Source: Paraburkholderia sp. C35 (GTDB lineage Bacteria; Pseudomonadota; Gammaproteobacteria; Burkholderiales; Burkholderiaceae). From it: DNA of 64,000 nt. The DNA is taken from contig NZ_QBUY01000025.1 of NCBI RefSeq assembly GCF_003121405.1, positions 1 through 64,000 of the forward strand. Reading direction: 5' to 3'. The notes below the pieces were generated by a model. It ran no database searches, was not told the DNA's origin, and was given only the letters and a program-made list of their open reading frames with translations. The position numbers were made by a program, and so were the translations under genes. Below are positions 9,046 through 18,082 of the stretch, in pieces (positions within the stretch are counted from its first letter, which is position 1; the number at the start of each line of letters is the position of its first letter).

Positions 9046-10320
9046 TCAGTAGAAAACATCTTTGATCTGGTAATACGCGCCGACCAGCGGCAGGAACCAC
9101 GGCTTGCCCGTGTGTCCCGGAATCGCAGGCCAGTCGAAATCGCGCCACGGGTTAGCCGCCGCATTGCCGCCGATCACCTCGGCCATCACCTGGCCCATGT
9201 GCGTCGACATCTGCGTACCGTGGCCGCTATAGCCCATCGAAAAGTAGATGCCGTCATGCTGTCCGGCGCGCGGCAGACGGTCCGCCGTGATGTCGACGAG
9301 TCCGCCCCAGCAATAGTCGATGCGGGCATGCGAGAGGCTCGGGAAGGTCTGTGCAAGGTTGGCTTGCAGGATGCGTCCGCTTTTGGCATCGGAAGGCTGC
9401 TCGGATGCGGTAAAACGCGCGCGCCCGCCAAACAGCAGGCGCGAATCGGGCGTGACGCGGAAGTAGTTGTGCATCAGTCGGCTGGTCGTGTATGAACGGC
9501 GCTGCGGCAGCAGGCGCGCCAGCAGATCGGAGGGCAACGGCTCCGTCACGACGATGAACGAGCCGACAGGTGCGAGCCTGCGTCGATACCAGCCAAACGG
9601 CCCATGACGCGACGGACCCGTTGCGATCAACACCTGGTCTGCCCGCAACGTGCCGCGCGACGACTCGATGCGATACGCGCTGTGATCCTTTGCAATCGAT
9701 GTGACGGCAGCGTGCTCGAACAGCTTGGCGCCCTTGCGTGCGGCCGCGTTTGCGAGACCAACCGCGAACCTGCCCATATGCATCTGGCCGCCACGCTTTT
9801 GCAGCAGGCCGCCGTAAAAGCTGTCCGACTCGACTTCACTGCGGATCGCGTCGCGCGAGATGATCTCGACATCGGGATCGACTTCGCGGCGGATCAGTTC
9901 GGCGGTCTGTTCGAGATGCGCGAGATGATGCGGCTTCGCGGCGAGCTTCAGCTTGCCCGACGCGAGATAGTCGCAATCGATCTGCTCTTCGCGAATCACG
10001 CGTTCAACCGTATCGACAGCCGCCGCATACGCGCGATAGCAACCCTGCGCACGCTCCACGCCGAGTTGCGCGCGCAGCGCCGCGTAATCCTGCGCGACGC
10101 CCGTATTGCACTGGCCGCCATTGCGTCCCGACGCGCCGCCGCCCATCCGGCCCGCATCGAGCACGGCTACGGATGCGCCACGCTTGCCCAACGCCAGCGC
10201 AGCGGACAACCCGGTAAAACCGCCGCCGATCACAGCGACATCGACATGTCCGTCAACAGGCCCTTCGCTCGCCTGAATGCCGGCGGGCGCGGTGTCGAGC
10301 CAGTAGGAGTCGAGTTTCAT
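9046..10320 (-). CDS. FAD-binding oxidoreductase, PuuB/DadA-like
   Basis: The 424-residue DAO-superfamily flavoenzyme has the N-terminal FAD motif VAVIGGGFTGLSAA and the segment GASGRNGGQCNTG typical of gamma-glutamylputrescine oxidase-like proteins. The late segment YFSMGYSGHGTQMSTHMG completes FAD binding. It likely oxidises an amine to an aldehyde or oxo acid. It sits 31 bp after the HAD hydrolase gene and 81 bp before the ABC binding-protein gene, so it belongs to the same transcription unit. It is a second amine-oxidising flavoenzyme in the operon besides the three-subunit oxidase. An aldehyde product could be passed to the aldehyde dehydrogenase at 11235-12713. Confidence 0.9.
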   Translation of the reverse strand: MKLDSYWLDTAPAGIQASEGPVDGHVDVAVIGGGFTGLSAALALGKRGASVAVLDAGRMGGGASGRNGGQCNTGVAQDYAALRAQLGVERAQGCYRAYAAAVDTVERVIREEQIDCDYLASGKLKLAAKPHHLAHLEQTAELIRREVDPDVEIISRDAIRSEVESDSFYGGLLQKRGGQMHMGRFAVGLANAAARKGAKLFEHAAVTSIAKDHSAYRIESSRGTLRADQVLIATGPSRHGPFGWYRRRLAPVGSFIVVTEPLPSDLLARLLPQRRSYTTSRLMHNYFRVTPDSRLLFGGRARFTASEQPSDAKSGRILQANLAQTFPSLSHARIDYCWGGLVDITADRLPRAGQHDGIYFSMGYSGHGTQMSTHMGQVMAEVIGGNAAANPWRDFDWPAIPGHTGKPWFLPLVGAYYQIKDVFY

Positions 10321-10351
10321 CGGGTGTCCTTGCGTGGATGCGCTGCTTGAA

Positions 10352-11020
10352 TCAAAGGCCGAGTTGCGTCGCGAGATCGCCGATCGTGTCGACTTCGTAG
10401 TACTCGTAGTACGGCGTGCTGGGCTCGTGGCCGCGCTTGACGAAGGCCTTGTGTTTGATGCCCATGTCGTGCGCCGTCATCAGGTCGTAGCGCAGGCTCG
10501 ACGACACGTGCAGCACGTCTTGCGGATTGCAGTTCAGCTGGTCGAACATGTATTCGAAGCCCTGCATGCGCGGCTTGTACGACTGCGCCTGCTGCGCGGT
10601 GAACACGCGATGGAACGGCGCGCCGAGCTTGTCGACGTTGCTCTGGATCTGATCGTTCGACGCATTCGACAGGATCACCAGCTTGTACTTCTTCGCCAGA
10701 CGCGACAGGCCTTCGGGCACGTCCGGATGCGGGCCCCACGTCGGCACGGCGAGGTAGAACTTTTCGGCTTCGGCTTCGTTGAACTCGATGTTCATGCGCT
10801 TGCACGCACGGCGCACCGAATTGACGATCACATCGCGATACGGCTTCCATGCGCCGAGCACTTCATCGCGGCGATAGCCCGCGAAGAAAGCAACGAATTG
10901 CTCCAGTTCGGAACCGTGCAGGCGGTCCGCGTACATCTCGCGCGCCATGTCGGCCATGCGGAACTTCGTCAGCGTGCCGTAGCAGTCGAATGTGATGTAC
11001 TTCGGCTCGAAATCGATCAT
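10352..11020 (-). CDS. HAD hydrolase, haloacid dehalogenase type II-like
   Basis: This 222-residue HAD-superfamily protein has motif I FDCYGTLTKF near the N-terminus, motif II VILSNASN and a late RGHEPSTPYYEYYEVDTIGDL segment. Proteins annotated 'haloacid dehalogenase type II' look like this. The start at 11020 has AGGA upstream. An open extension to 11050 lacks support. It appears to be the first gene of the opine-type operon, with inverted repeats at 11042-11088 in its leader. The true substrate may be a phosphate ester rather than a haloacid, since this clade is poorly characterised. Confidence 0.87.
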   Translation of the reverse strand: MIDFEPKYITFDCYGTLTKFRMADMAREMYADRLHGSELEQFVAFFAGYRRDEVLGAWKPYRDVIVNSVRRACKRMNIEFNEAEAEKFYLAVPTWGPHPDVPEGLSRLAKKYKLVILSNASNDQIQSNVDKLGAPFHRVFTAQQAQSYKPRMQGFEYMFDQLNCNPQDVLHVSSSLRYDLMTAHDMGIKHKAFVKRGHEPSTPYYEYYEVDTIGDLATQLGL

Positions 11021-11041
11021 GGTGTCAGTCCTATCGTGTTG

Positions 11042-11060
11042 TGAACTCATCGGGAGTTCA
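11042..11060. promoter_or_regulatory. inverted repeat upstream of the opine-type operon (candidate operator)
   Basis: TGAACTC and GAGTTCA form perfect 7-bp arms around a 5-bp spacer, 22 bp upstream of the HAD start codon. A second, weaker repeat (ACAGG-N9-CCTGT) lies just beyond at 11070-11088. Their position in the 214-bp gap before a ~11 kb operon suggests a regulator-binding site. Which regulator binds is unknown. Confidence 0.4.
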
Positions 11061-11234
11061 GTGGCGAAAACAGGAATCGCATCCCTGTGAAAAATTTAAA
11101 CAGTGCAAAAAATCCGGCTGGCGCTGATTCGACGGGTCCCGGCGATACAAACCACGCGTTTTGAGGGGCATCGGCAGCAGACTATGCGGCGGCGTTTTTC
11201 GCGCTAACGCAGCGTAGAGAATTGCCCGGATTCG

Positions 11235-12713
11235 TCAGACCCTCGCGTCGATCAGCACGCTCTTGAAGCGCAGGTTCGCTTCGTACGCCTGCCGCCCGAG
11301 ATCCTTGCCCAGGCCCGAGCGCTTGTAGCCGCCTGTCGGGATCATGAAATCGCTGGTGCGGCCGTAGCGGTTCACCCACACCGTGCCCGCCTCGATGCCG
11401 CGCACCATGCGCAGCGCGCGGCCCAGATCGGCGGTGTGCACGCCGGCGGCAAGGCCGTAGTCGGGATGCGCGGCGAGTTCGAGCGCTTCGTCTTCGGTGT
11501 CGAAGGTTTGCAGGGTCAGCACGGGGCCGAAGATTTCTTCGCGCACGGCTGGCGTCTGCTGCGTGACGTGGGTGAGTAGCGTTGGCGTATAGAACGCGCC
11601 CGGCGTGGCTGCGTCAGCGCGCTGGCCGCCGCAATGCAGTTGCGCGCCGCTCGCCACACTGCGTTCGACAATGCCTTCGATGCGCGCCGCCTGCGGCTCC
11701 GAAATGATCGGCGGCAGCGTCGCGCCCGGCGTCCAGGTCGGACCGGCTTTCAGTTCGCTGAAGATGCGCTGGATACGGTCAGCGAGTCCGTCTGCGATCG
11801 ATCGTTCGACCAGCAACCGCGAACCCGCCACGCACACCTGTCCGGCATTGGCCGTGATCGCGCCGGCAATGCGGCGCGCGACGTCGTCGAGACGCGGCGC
11901 GTCGGCGAACACGATTTGTGGACTTTTGCCGCCCAGTTCGAGCGTGACGGGCTTCGTGCCGGTTTCGGCGCAGGCCGCCATGATGGCCGCGCCCGTGCGC
12001 GTCGAACCCGTGAACGTCACCTTGGCGATGCGCGGATGCCGCACGAGCGCATCGCCCGTCGTGCGTCCGTCACCTTGCACGACATTGAAGATGCCGGGCG
12101 GCACGCCCGCTTCAACCGCCAGTTCGGCGAGGCGCAGCACGGAAAACGGCGTCATCTCCGAGGGCTTCAGCACGACGGCGTTGCCCGCCGCGAGCGCGGG
12201 CGCGATCTTCCACGACGCCATCACCAGCGGAAAATTCCACGGTGCAATCGCGCCGATCACGCCGTACGGTTCGGCGATCGTCATGCCGAGATGATCGTGA
12301 TCGGTCGCCACCACATCGCCGCCGATCTTGTCGGCGAACTCCGCGTAGAAGCGGATCCCTTCGGCGGTGAACGGCACGTCCCAGTTGAAGGTGTCGCGAA
12401 TGGGCCGCGTCGAGCCGAGCGCTTCGAGCGGTGCGAGCGTTTGCGCATCGGCGGCGACGAGATCGGCGAAACGGCGCAGCACGCGCGCCCGTTCGCGCGG
12501 CGCGATGCGCGCCCAGCCGCTCGTTCGCCACGCAGTCCATGCGTTCTGCACGGCACGGTCGATCATCGCCGCATCGGCCACGGGCAGCGACGCGTACACG
12601 ACGCCATCGGATGGCCGCGCGACGTCGATGCGGGGCCCTGCTTCATCGACATACGCGCCGCCGATGAAATGTCCACTGCGCACGCCGATCGTGTTGGGAT
12701 CGAAACGGTCCAT
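11235..12713 (-). CDS. NAD(P)-dependent aldehyde dehydrogenase
   Basis: The 492-residue aldehyde dehydrogenase has the coenzyme loop FTGSTRTG, the general base in LELGGKSP and the catalytic cysteine in GQVCVAGSR. Its overall length matches the ALDH superfamily. The start at 12713 places the conserved FIGGAYV strand close to the N-terminus. It lies 214 bp upstream of the HAD-oxidase-ABC operon on the same strand. A plausible role is oxidation of an aldehyde released by the PuuB-like or trimeric amine oxidase. Family members include gamma-aminobutyraldehyde and betaine aldehyde dehydrogenases; which one cannot be told from sequence alone. Confidence 0.92.
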   Translation of the reverse strand: MDRFDPNTIGVRSGHFIGGAYVDEAGPRIDVARPSDGVVYASLPVADAAMIDRAVQNAWTAWRTSGWARIAPRERARVLRRFADLVAADAQTLAPLEALGSTRPIRDTFNWDVPFTAEGIRFYAEFADKIGGDVVATDHDHLGMTIAEPYGVIGAIAPWNFPLVMASWKIAPALAAGNAVVLKPSEMTPFSVLRLAELAVEAGVPPGIFNVVQGDGRTTGDALVRHPRIAKVTFTGSTRTGAAIMAACAETGTKPVTLELGGKSPQIVFADAPRLDDVARRIAGAITANAGQVCVAGSRLLVERSIADGLADRIQRIFSELKAGPTWTPGATLPPIISEPQAARIEGIVERSVASGAQLHCGGQRADAATPGAFYTPTLLTHVTQQTPAVREEIFGPVLTLQTFDTEDEALELAAHPDYGLAAGVHTADLGRALRMVRGIEAGTVWVNRYGRTSDFMIPTGGYKRSGLGKDLGRQAYEANLRFKSVLIDARV

Positions 12714-12952
12714 TTGCGTGAGTCCTCGATTGCCTTCGATGCTGGAAATCGTAGGCCCGGCGCCACGGCATATTTCACCGACAAAAAAGCGTCCACAGCA
12801 CAATCGACGCGTTATCGCCGCCGGAACCTCGCGTTTTGCAGCGCGTCATCGGCGGCGTGCGGGGAGGCGCGCAGGACAGGCGGATCGTCCTAGCCACGCG
12901 TGCCGTACAGTGCGAAAGTCACGGTAACTGTCTTCAGAACGAGGAGGCCGGT

Positions 12953-13822
12953 GTGTCCGACCCAAACCAGCATGGCCTGATCGACTATCGCCCATTCACC
13001 TCCGACGATATCGCGGCGGGGCATGCGTTATCGAGTGCCGTCAGATGGCGGCATCGTCCAGATGACTGGCGTTTTGCTGCGCGCCTGGGCCAGGGCTTCG
13101 TCGCGGAAGACGAAAGCGGCGTGATCGGCACAGCGCTCGCGTGGCGGTTCGGTAGCGAAGCCGCGACGCTCGGCATGATCATCGTCGCGCCCGAGCGGCA
13201 GCGGCAAGGCATCGGGCGCAAGCTGATCGAACTGTTGATGAAAGATCTCGGGCCGCGCACGCTGCTGATGCATGCCAGTCCTGCGGGCGTGTCGTTGAGC
13301 GGGAAGCTCGGGTTCCAGCCTGTCGGCACGATCAACCAGCACCAGGGCGCGGCGTTTCAGCCGCCGCTCGTTTCATTGCCGCCGGGTGAGCGGTTGCGCC
13401 CGCTTGGGGTGAATGACGCGCCACGGCTTATCGAGCTTGCGACACGGGCGAGTGGACTGGATCGGCGCGATCTGTTGCCCGCACTGCTCGATGTCGCGAG
13501 TGGGATTGCACTGGATCGCGACGGTGAACTGATCGGCTTCGCGCTTTTCAGGCGCTTTGGCGATGGGCATGTGATCGGGCCCGTGATTGCGCCGGATTCA
13601 CCCGATGCCAGCCGCGCGAAAGCGTTGATCAGTCATTGGCTGGCCTTGCATGCGGGCATGTTCGTGCGCATCGATACGCCTGTCGAGTTTGGGCTTTCTG
13701 CGTGGCTCGAAGGGCTTGGATTGCCGCATGTCGATAGCATCGAAAAGACGATGCGCAATGGCCCGCTTCCCGTCGATGCGCAGTTGAAGCAGTTTGCGAT
13801 TACGAGTCAGGCGGTGTGGTGA
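12953..13822 (+). CDS. GNAT N-acetyltransferase, tandem-domain (YitH-like)
   Basis: The 289-residue protein has an N-terminal GNAT domain with the acetyl-CoA loop APERQRQGIGRKL near residue 85. A second degenerate GNAT-like half starts around residue 140 (RLRPLGVNDAPRLIELA). The start is read as GTG at 12953 because GAGGAGG lies 5-12 bp upstream; an ATG at 12836 would add an unlikely 39 residues. It is divergent from the aldehyde dehydrogenase and convergent with the ABC exporter. The substrate is unknown. Confidence 0.85.
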   Translation: MSDPNQHGLIDYRPFTSDDIAAGHALSSAVRWRHRPDDWRFAARLGQGFVAEDESGVIGTALAWRFGSEAATLGMIIVAPERQRQGIGRKLIELLMKDLGPRTLLMHASPAGVSLSGKLGFQPVGTINQHQGAAFQPPLVSLPPGERLRPLGVNDAPRLIELATRASGLDRRDLLPALLDVASGIALDRDGELIGFALFRRFGDGHVIGPVIAPDSPDASRAKALISHWLALHAGMFVRIDTPVEFGLSAWLEGLGLPHVDSIEKTMRNGPLPVDAQLKQFAITSQAVW

Positions 13823-13886
13823 AGCGGCGATGATGCTTCGTTGAACCGCGCCGCCGTCGTTCGGCGTTAATGCGCGCTGCCGCACG

Positions 13887-15716
13887 CTATTGCGCGTCGA
13901 TTACCAAGGCCGGCACACTTGAATCGGGCGAACTACACGCAGGCAGTATTTCAAGTGTCTGCGTGTGCCATTGCTCCAGTGCAGCATGATGAGAAACGCT
14001 GATGAGTGAGCTGGCCGGCAGCTGTCGAATTAGCGTTTCATACAAATGGCGTTCAGTACCCTCATCTACTGCACTCGTAGCTTCGTCCATAAAGACATAG
14101 TCTGGCCGGTGCAGCAATACGCGCGCGAAAGCAAGGCGCTGTTGTTCTCCGGGTGACAGGCGCTGTCCCCATCGATCGGACTCGTTCAGACTTGCTACGT
14201 ACTGCCCGAGTCGACAGTCTTCCAACGCCTGCTTGCATCTGGCGATATCAAACGTGTCCGCCGATGCCGGATAGCAGAGTGCGTTTTGAAGCGTCCCGGG
14301 CGGCACATAAGTCTTTTGCGGAAGGAACAGCAAACTGGCATGTTGCGGCAGATTCACGATGCCCGTACCGTAAGGCCATATCCCCGCCAATGTACGCATC
14401 AGCGTGCTCTTCCCGGCACCGGACTTTCCGCGGATCAACCAGCGATCGCCGGGAACGACCTTGAAAGTCAGCGGCTGCGCGAGAAGACGCCCTTCTGGTG
14501 TGTATAGCGACAACGCCTGCACATCGAGCATCGACTGCTGCACAGACGTACGCAAGATGTTCTCGGGCCCGCACTTCTTTCCGGACGACGACGCTTCTCC
14601 ACGTTCCGCTTCCTGCTGAAGTCCCGCCAGACGCGCGACAACCACACGATAATGCTGTAAAGCGGCATAGCTATGGATGAACCACGACAGCGCGCTATTG
14701 ACCGCCATGAATGCGCCCGACAACTGGGTCAAATCGCCGAAGCTAATAGCATGTCGAAGATATCGAGGGAGCGCTACGAAATAGGCAAAGACAAGCGATA
14801 TATAGGTGATCAGTACATTGATCGGTTCAAAGCGCAATCTGAAACGTACAATCTGCCAAAAATTAGCGCGCACCGCTTCAAATCCGGACTTCATCCGGGT
14901 GCTTTCTGTATCCGAGCCGTGATAGAGCGCAACCTGCTCTGCATGCTCGCGCACGCCGGCCATCATGAAACGAAAGTCGGCTTCGGCGCGCTCCTTCTGG
15001 AAAGTAAGCGGCATCAGTCTTCTGCCAGCCACATGCACGATCCAAGAGGTGACGAGTGCATACGCCAATGCCACCCAGACCAGATATCCAGGGACACGCC
15101 AACGGGTTCCGAGCAAACTGAAATCAATCGGTCCGGATAACGTCCATAGCACCGCGACGAATGCCACCAGCGACGCACCCGTCTTGATCAATCCGAGAAA
15201 GAGGGTCTGCGTCTGCGTGACCAGCGCGTCAATATCAACGGTGATCCGCTGATCCGGATTGTCTACCGTTTGCTCGCGCTCGATACGATAGAACGCATCC
15301 CGGGCAAGCCATCGATCGATAAACCGATGCGTTAGCCATTCACGCCACAAGATGGTGAGCGTCGAGCTAGCCAACATAGCTGCCAGCGCCATCGCCACGA
15401 ATGCGGTGACGATTCCGATAAATTGACCTGCCAATGGCCAGATCACCGCTTCGTCGTAACGAGCGATTGCATCCATAAAACGGCCGTTCCACTTGTTGAA
15501 CCAAACCTGCAAGCCAGCGCTGGCGAGCGCTTCTGCCAGAAGAAAGGCCAACAATCCATATGCTTTCCACCGTTGCTCGGATTTCCAGAATGGCTGCACC
15601 AGTCGCCATGCTGCACGCAACGTTCCGCCCTGAGGCAATATCGGCGAGTCCGACTCCGCCGGCTTCCGCTTTGTCGTTTGTTTATGGCCGTCTTTCTGCG
15701 ATCGTCGATAGTTCAT
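13887..15716 (-). CDS. ABC transporter, fused SbmA/BacA-type membrane domain and ATPase (YddA-like)
   Basis: This 609-residue protein has about six membrane helices in its first ~360 residues, with the SbmA/BacA-family segment FNKWNGRFMDAI. A C-terminal ATPase follows, with Walker A GKSGAGKSTLM near residue 433, signature LSPGEQQRLAFARV and Walker B YVFMDEATSAVD. Relatives include YddA and the mycobacterial BacA-like cobalamin/peptide transporter Rv1819c. Its base composition is visibly poorer in G+C than the flanking genes, and it has no clear ribosome-binding site before ATG 15716. Horizontal acquisition is plausible. Transport direction and substrate are not evident. Confidence 0.9.
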   Translation of the reverse strand: MNYRRSQKDGHKQTTKRKPAESDSPILPQGGTLRAAWRLVQPFWKSEQRWKAYGLLAFLLAEALASAGLQVWFNKWNGRFMDAIARYDEAVIWPLAGQFIGIVTAFVAMALAAMLASSTLTILWREWLTHRFIDRWLARDAFYRIEREQTVDNPDQRITVDIDALVTQTQTLFLGLIKTGASLVAFVAVLWTLSGPIDFSLLGTRWRVPGYLVWVALAYALVTSWIVHVAGRRLMPLTFQKERAEADFRFMMAGVREHAEQVALYHGSDTESTRMKSGFEAVRANFWQIVRFRLRFEPINVLITYISLVFAYFVALPRYLRHAISFGDLTQLSGAFMAVNSALSWFIHSYAALQHYRVVVARLAGLQQEAERGEASSSGKKCGPENILRTSVQQSMLDVQALSLYTPEGRLLAQPLTFKVVPGDRWLIRGKSGAGKSTLMRTLAGIWPYGTGIVNLPQHASLLFLPQKTYVPPGTLQNALCYPASADTFDIARCKQALEDCRLGQYVASLNESDRWGQRLSPGEQQRLAFARVLLHRPDYVFMDEATSAVDEGTERHLYETLIRQLPASSLISVSHHAALEQWHTQTLEILPACSSPDSSVPALVIDAQ

Positions 15717-15771
15717 GGATGCTGCTGCGTAATCGTTTGAGGTCGCTAATCATCGGATCGCAGTATAGGTG

Positions 15772-15817
15772 GGCGAACCTCAAAATCCGCTTTGAAATTG
15801 CGAAAATCAGGTTCGCC
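15772..15817. repeat. long-loop inverted repeat between the MFS and ABC genes
   Basis: Perfect 9-bp arms GGCGAACCT (15772-15780) and AGGTTCGCC (15809-15817) enclose 28 bp and are followed on the plus strand by five T residues. No plus-strand gene ends here, so a terminator role is doubtful. It lies upstream of the ABC transporter gene and could be an operator for it. Confidence 0.35.
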
Positions 15818-15859
15818 TTTTTCGAACGACAGCCATCCACGCGCGGCGGGCAGCCTGAC

Positions 15860-17233
15860 TCACTTCAACTGAACCCGCTTGATCTCTCCAACAATCAGCA
15901 GATAGCTAACGATCGCGACCACCGCGTTACACGCGACAAACACGAGTGCACCGTTGAATGAACCCGTCTCCTTGACGATATAGCCGATGATAATCGGCGT
16001 GGTAATAGCGGCCACATTGCCGAACATATTAAACATACCGCCGCTCAAGCCCGCGATCTGTTTCGGCGATGTATCGGCGACAACGGCCCAGCCGAGCGCA
16101 CCCAGTCCCTTGCCGAAGAATGCGAACGCCATGATCGCCACGACGACAGCCGATGAATCCACGTAATTGCACGCAATCATGCTGGTCGACAGCAGCATGC
16201 CGACGACGATCGGCACCTTGCGTGCTACCGTCAGCGAGCAGCCCTTGCGGATCAGGAAATCCGAGAAGATGCCACCAAGCACGCCGCCAATGAATCCGCA
16301 CACTGCGGGCAACGCGGCAACAAAACCCGCATTGAGAATCGACATGCCGCGTTCCTTGACGAGATAAACAGGAAACCACGTCAGGAAGAAATATGTCAGC
16401 GTCGTAATGCAGTACTGGCTGATGTATACGCCAAGCAGCATCCGGTTGGTGAGCAACTGCCTCACGTACGACGCCTTCGGCGCTTCGTTCGCAACTTGTG
16501 GTGCAGCCGCAGCGACAGCAGCGTCATTCACGGCGTCGCGTTTCTTCGGCCCATCCATGTCGATGAGCGCACCGCCCTCCTGGATATGGTCGAGTTCGGC
16601 GCGGCTGATGCGCGGGTGGTCCTTCGGGCTATACACCGTCTTCATCCACACGAGGCTCACGACGATGCCCACCGCGCCCATGAAATAGAACACGTACGGC
16701 CAGCCGAAACGATGCGTGACCCAGCCCATGATCGGCGCGAACAGCACCGTCGCGAAGTACTGCGCCGAATTGAAAATGGCCGATGCCGTGCCGCGCTCGG
16801 CGGCCGGAAACCACGAAGCGACAATGCGCCCATTGGCGGGAAACGACGGTGCTTCGGCGAGGCCCACGAGAAAGCGCAACGCGAACAGCGTCGTGACGGC
16901 AACCGATACGCTCAAGAACGTCACCGCGCCCTGCATGATCGTGAACAGCGACCAGATGAAAATGCTCGCGGCGTACACACGCTTCGAGCCGAAGCGGTCG
17001 AGCAGCCAGCCGCCCGGCAACTGGCCGACCACATATGACCAGCCGAACGCGGAGAAGATGAAACCCATGGCCACCGCATCCAGGCCGAGATCTTTCGACA
17101 TCGCGGTGCCTGCCATCGACAGCGTTGCGCGGTCTGCATAGTTGACGGCCGTAACCAGGAACAGCATGGCGACGATTCCGTAACGGATGCGCGTTCTTCG
17201 CGCGGCGGTCACGCCCTGCACAACGTTGGCCAT
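15860..17233 (-). CDS. MFS transporter, anion:cation symporter family, glucarate/galactarate-type
   Basis: The 457-residue protein has 12 predicted membrane helices. The N-terminal segment VTAVNYADRATLSMAG and the motif GWLLDRFGSKRVY are typical of GudP/GarP and related ACS-family carriers of sugar acids. The start at 17233 is supported by AAGGAG upstream. It stands alone, so neighbours do not help with the substrate. A hexarate or other organic-acid uptake role is the family expectation. Confidence 0.88.
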   Translation of the reverse strand: MANVVQGVTAARRTRIRYGIVAMLFLVTAVNYADRATLSMAGTAMSKDLGLDAVAMGFIFSAFGWSYVVGQLPGGWLLDRFGSKRVYAASIFIWSLFTIMQGAVTFLSVSVAVTTLFALRFLVGLAEAPSFPANGRIVASWFPAAERGTASAIFNSAQYFATVLFAPIMGWVTHRFGWPYVFYFMGAVGIVVSLVWMKTVYSPKDHPRISRAELDHIQEGGALIDMDGPKKRDAVNDAAVAAAAPQVANEAPKASYVRQLLTNRMLLGVYISQYCITTLTYFFLTWFPVYLVKERGMSILNAGFVAALPAVCGFIGGVLGGIFSDFLIRKGCSLTVARKVPIVVGMLLSTSMIACNYVDSSAVVVAIMAFAFFGKGLGALGWAVVADTSPKQIAGLSGGMFNMFGNVAAITTPIIIGYIVKETGSFNGALVFVACNAVVAIVSYLLIVGEIKRVQLK

Positions 17234-17535
17234 CCAAAGTCTCCTTCTTTGCACCGCGCCCAGCCGGCAAGTTTGCGCAACCTGTGATGCAATGAAACGC
17301 GCGTTGCCTCATAGGTTGTCTGATGACAGATTGAAGGCTTATACCAATATTTGCAATCCGGCGTTTACCCTGAAGCCCGGCTCGTATTCGCTATCTCGTG
17401 GACTATCTGGCATGCGGCGTCTTTTCGGTATCGTATCCTGCGACCCGAAATCAATCCTTGTTGTACGACAACGTATATCAGCGAACAACCGGCACCATCC
17501 ATTTCAGCGCCGATGCCCTGCCTTAAAATCGCCCG

Positions 17536-18051
17536 ATGGAATACGCCCGCCCCATCATTCGCCCCTTGTCCGCACCCGACGCGCTTGCCTACGGGTCGTT
17601 GCGCCTGTGCGCGATCGACGAAGCGCCCGAATCGTTCCTGTCGACGCGCGAAGAAGAGGAGAAACGCTCGATCGGCGACATCGAGGCACGCATCTGCGCG
17701 ACGGCGAATCAGGTGGTATTTGGTGCGTTCGAGGGAGAGACGCTCGTCGCCGTCGCCGGGCTGCGGCGCTATCCACTGCGGCCAGTGCAGCAGAAGGGCT
17801 TTTTGTGGGGTCTGTTCGTCGCGCAGGCGCATCGAAGAAGCGGCATCGCGCGCAGCCTGATCGCGGCCGCCGTCGAACAGGCGCGTGCGATGGGCCTTAC
17901 CCAGATCGCGCTCAACACGGGCGCCGAAAACGCGAGCGCAATTGCGCTCTACCGGTCCGCGGGTTTCGAGGCAGTGGAAGAAGAGCCGGACGATGACACA
18001 GCCGGCGAGGACGAAGACCGCGAAGTCGAAATGGTGCTGCGGCTGGGCTAA
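17536..18051 (+). CDS. GNAT N-acetyltransferase
   Basis: This 171-residue single-domain GNAT protein has the acetyl-CoA-binding loop QAHRRSGIARSLI near residue 100 and the late ALYRSAGFEAV strand-helix that closes the fold. The acidic tail (EEEPDDDTAGEDEDRE) is distinctive. It is convergent with the alpha/beta hydrolase, 31 bp apart. It may acetylate a protein N-terminus, amino acid or antibiotic; nothing specifies which. Confidence 0.88.
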   Translation: MEYARPIIRPLSAPDALAYGSLRLCAIDEAPESFLSTREEEEKRSIGDIEARICATANQVVFGAFEGETLVAVAGLRRYPLRPVQQKGFLWGLFVAQAHRRSGIARSLIAAAVEQARAMGLTQIALNTGAENASAIALYRSAGFEAVEEEPDDDTAGEDEDREVEMVLRLG

Positions 18052-18082
18052 TCGTGGCCGCTTGTGTCCGCGTGCGTGTGCG

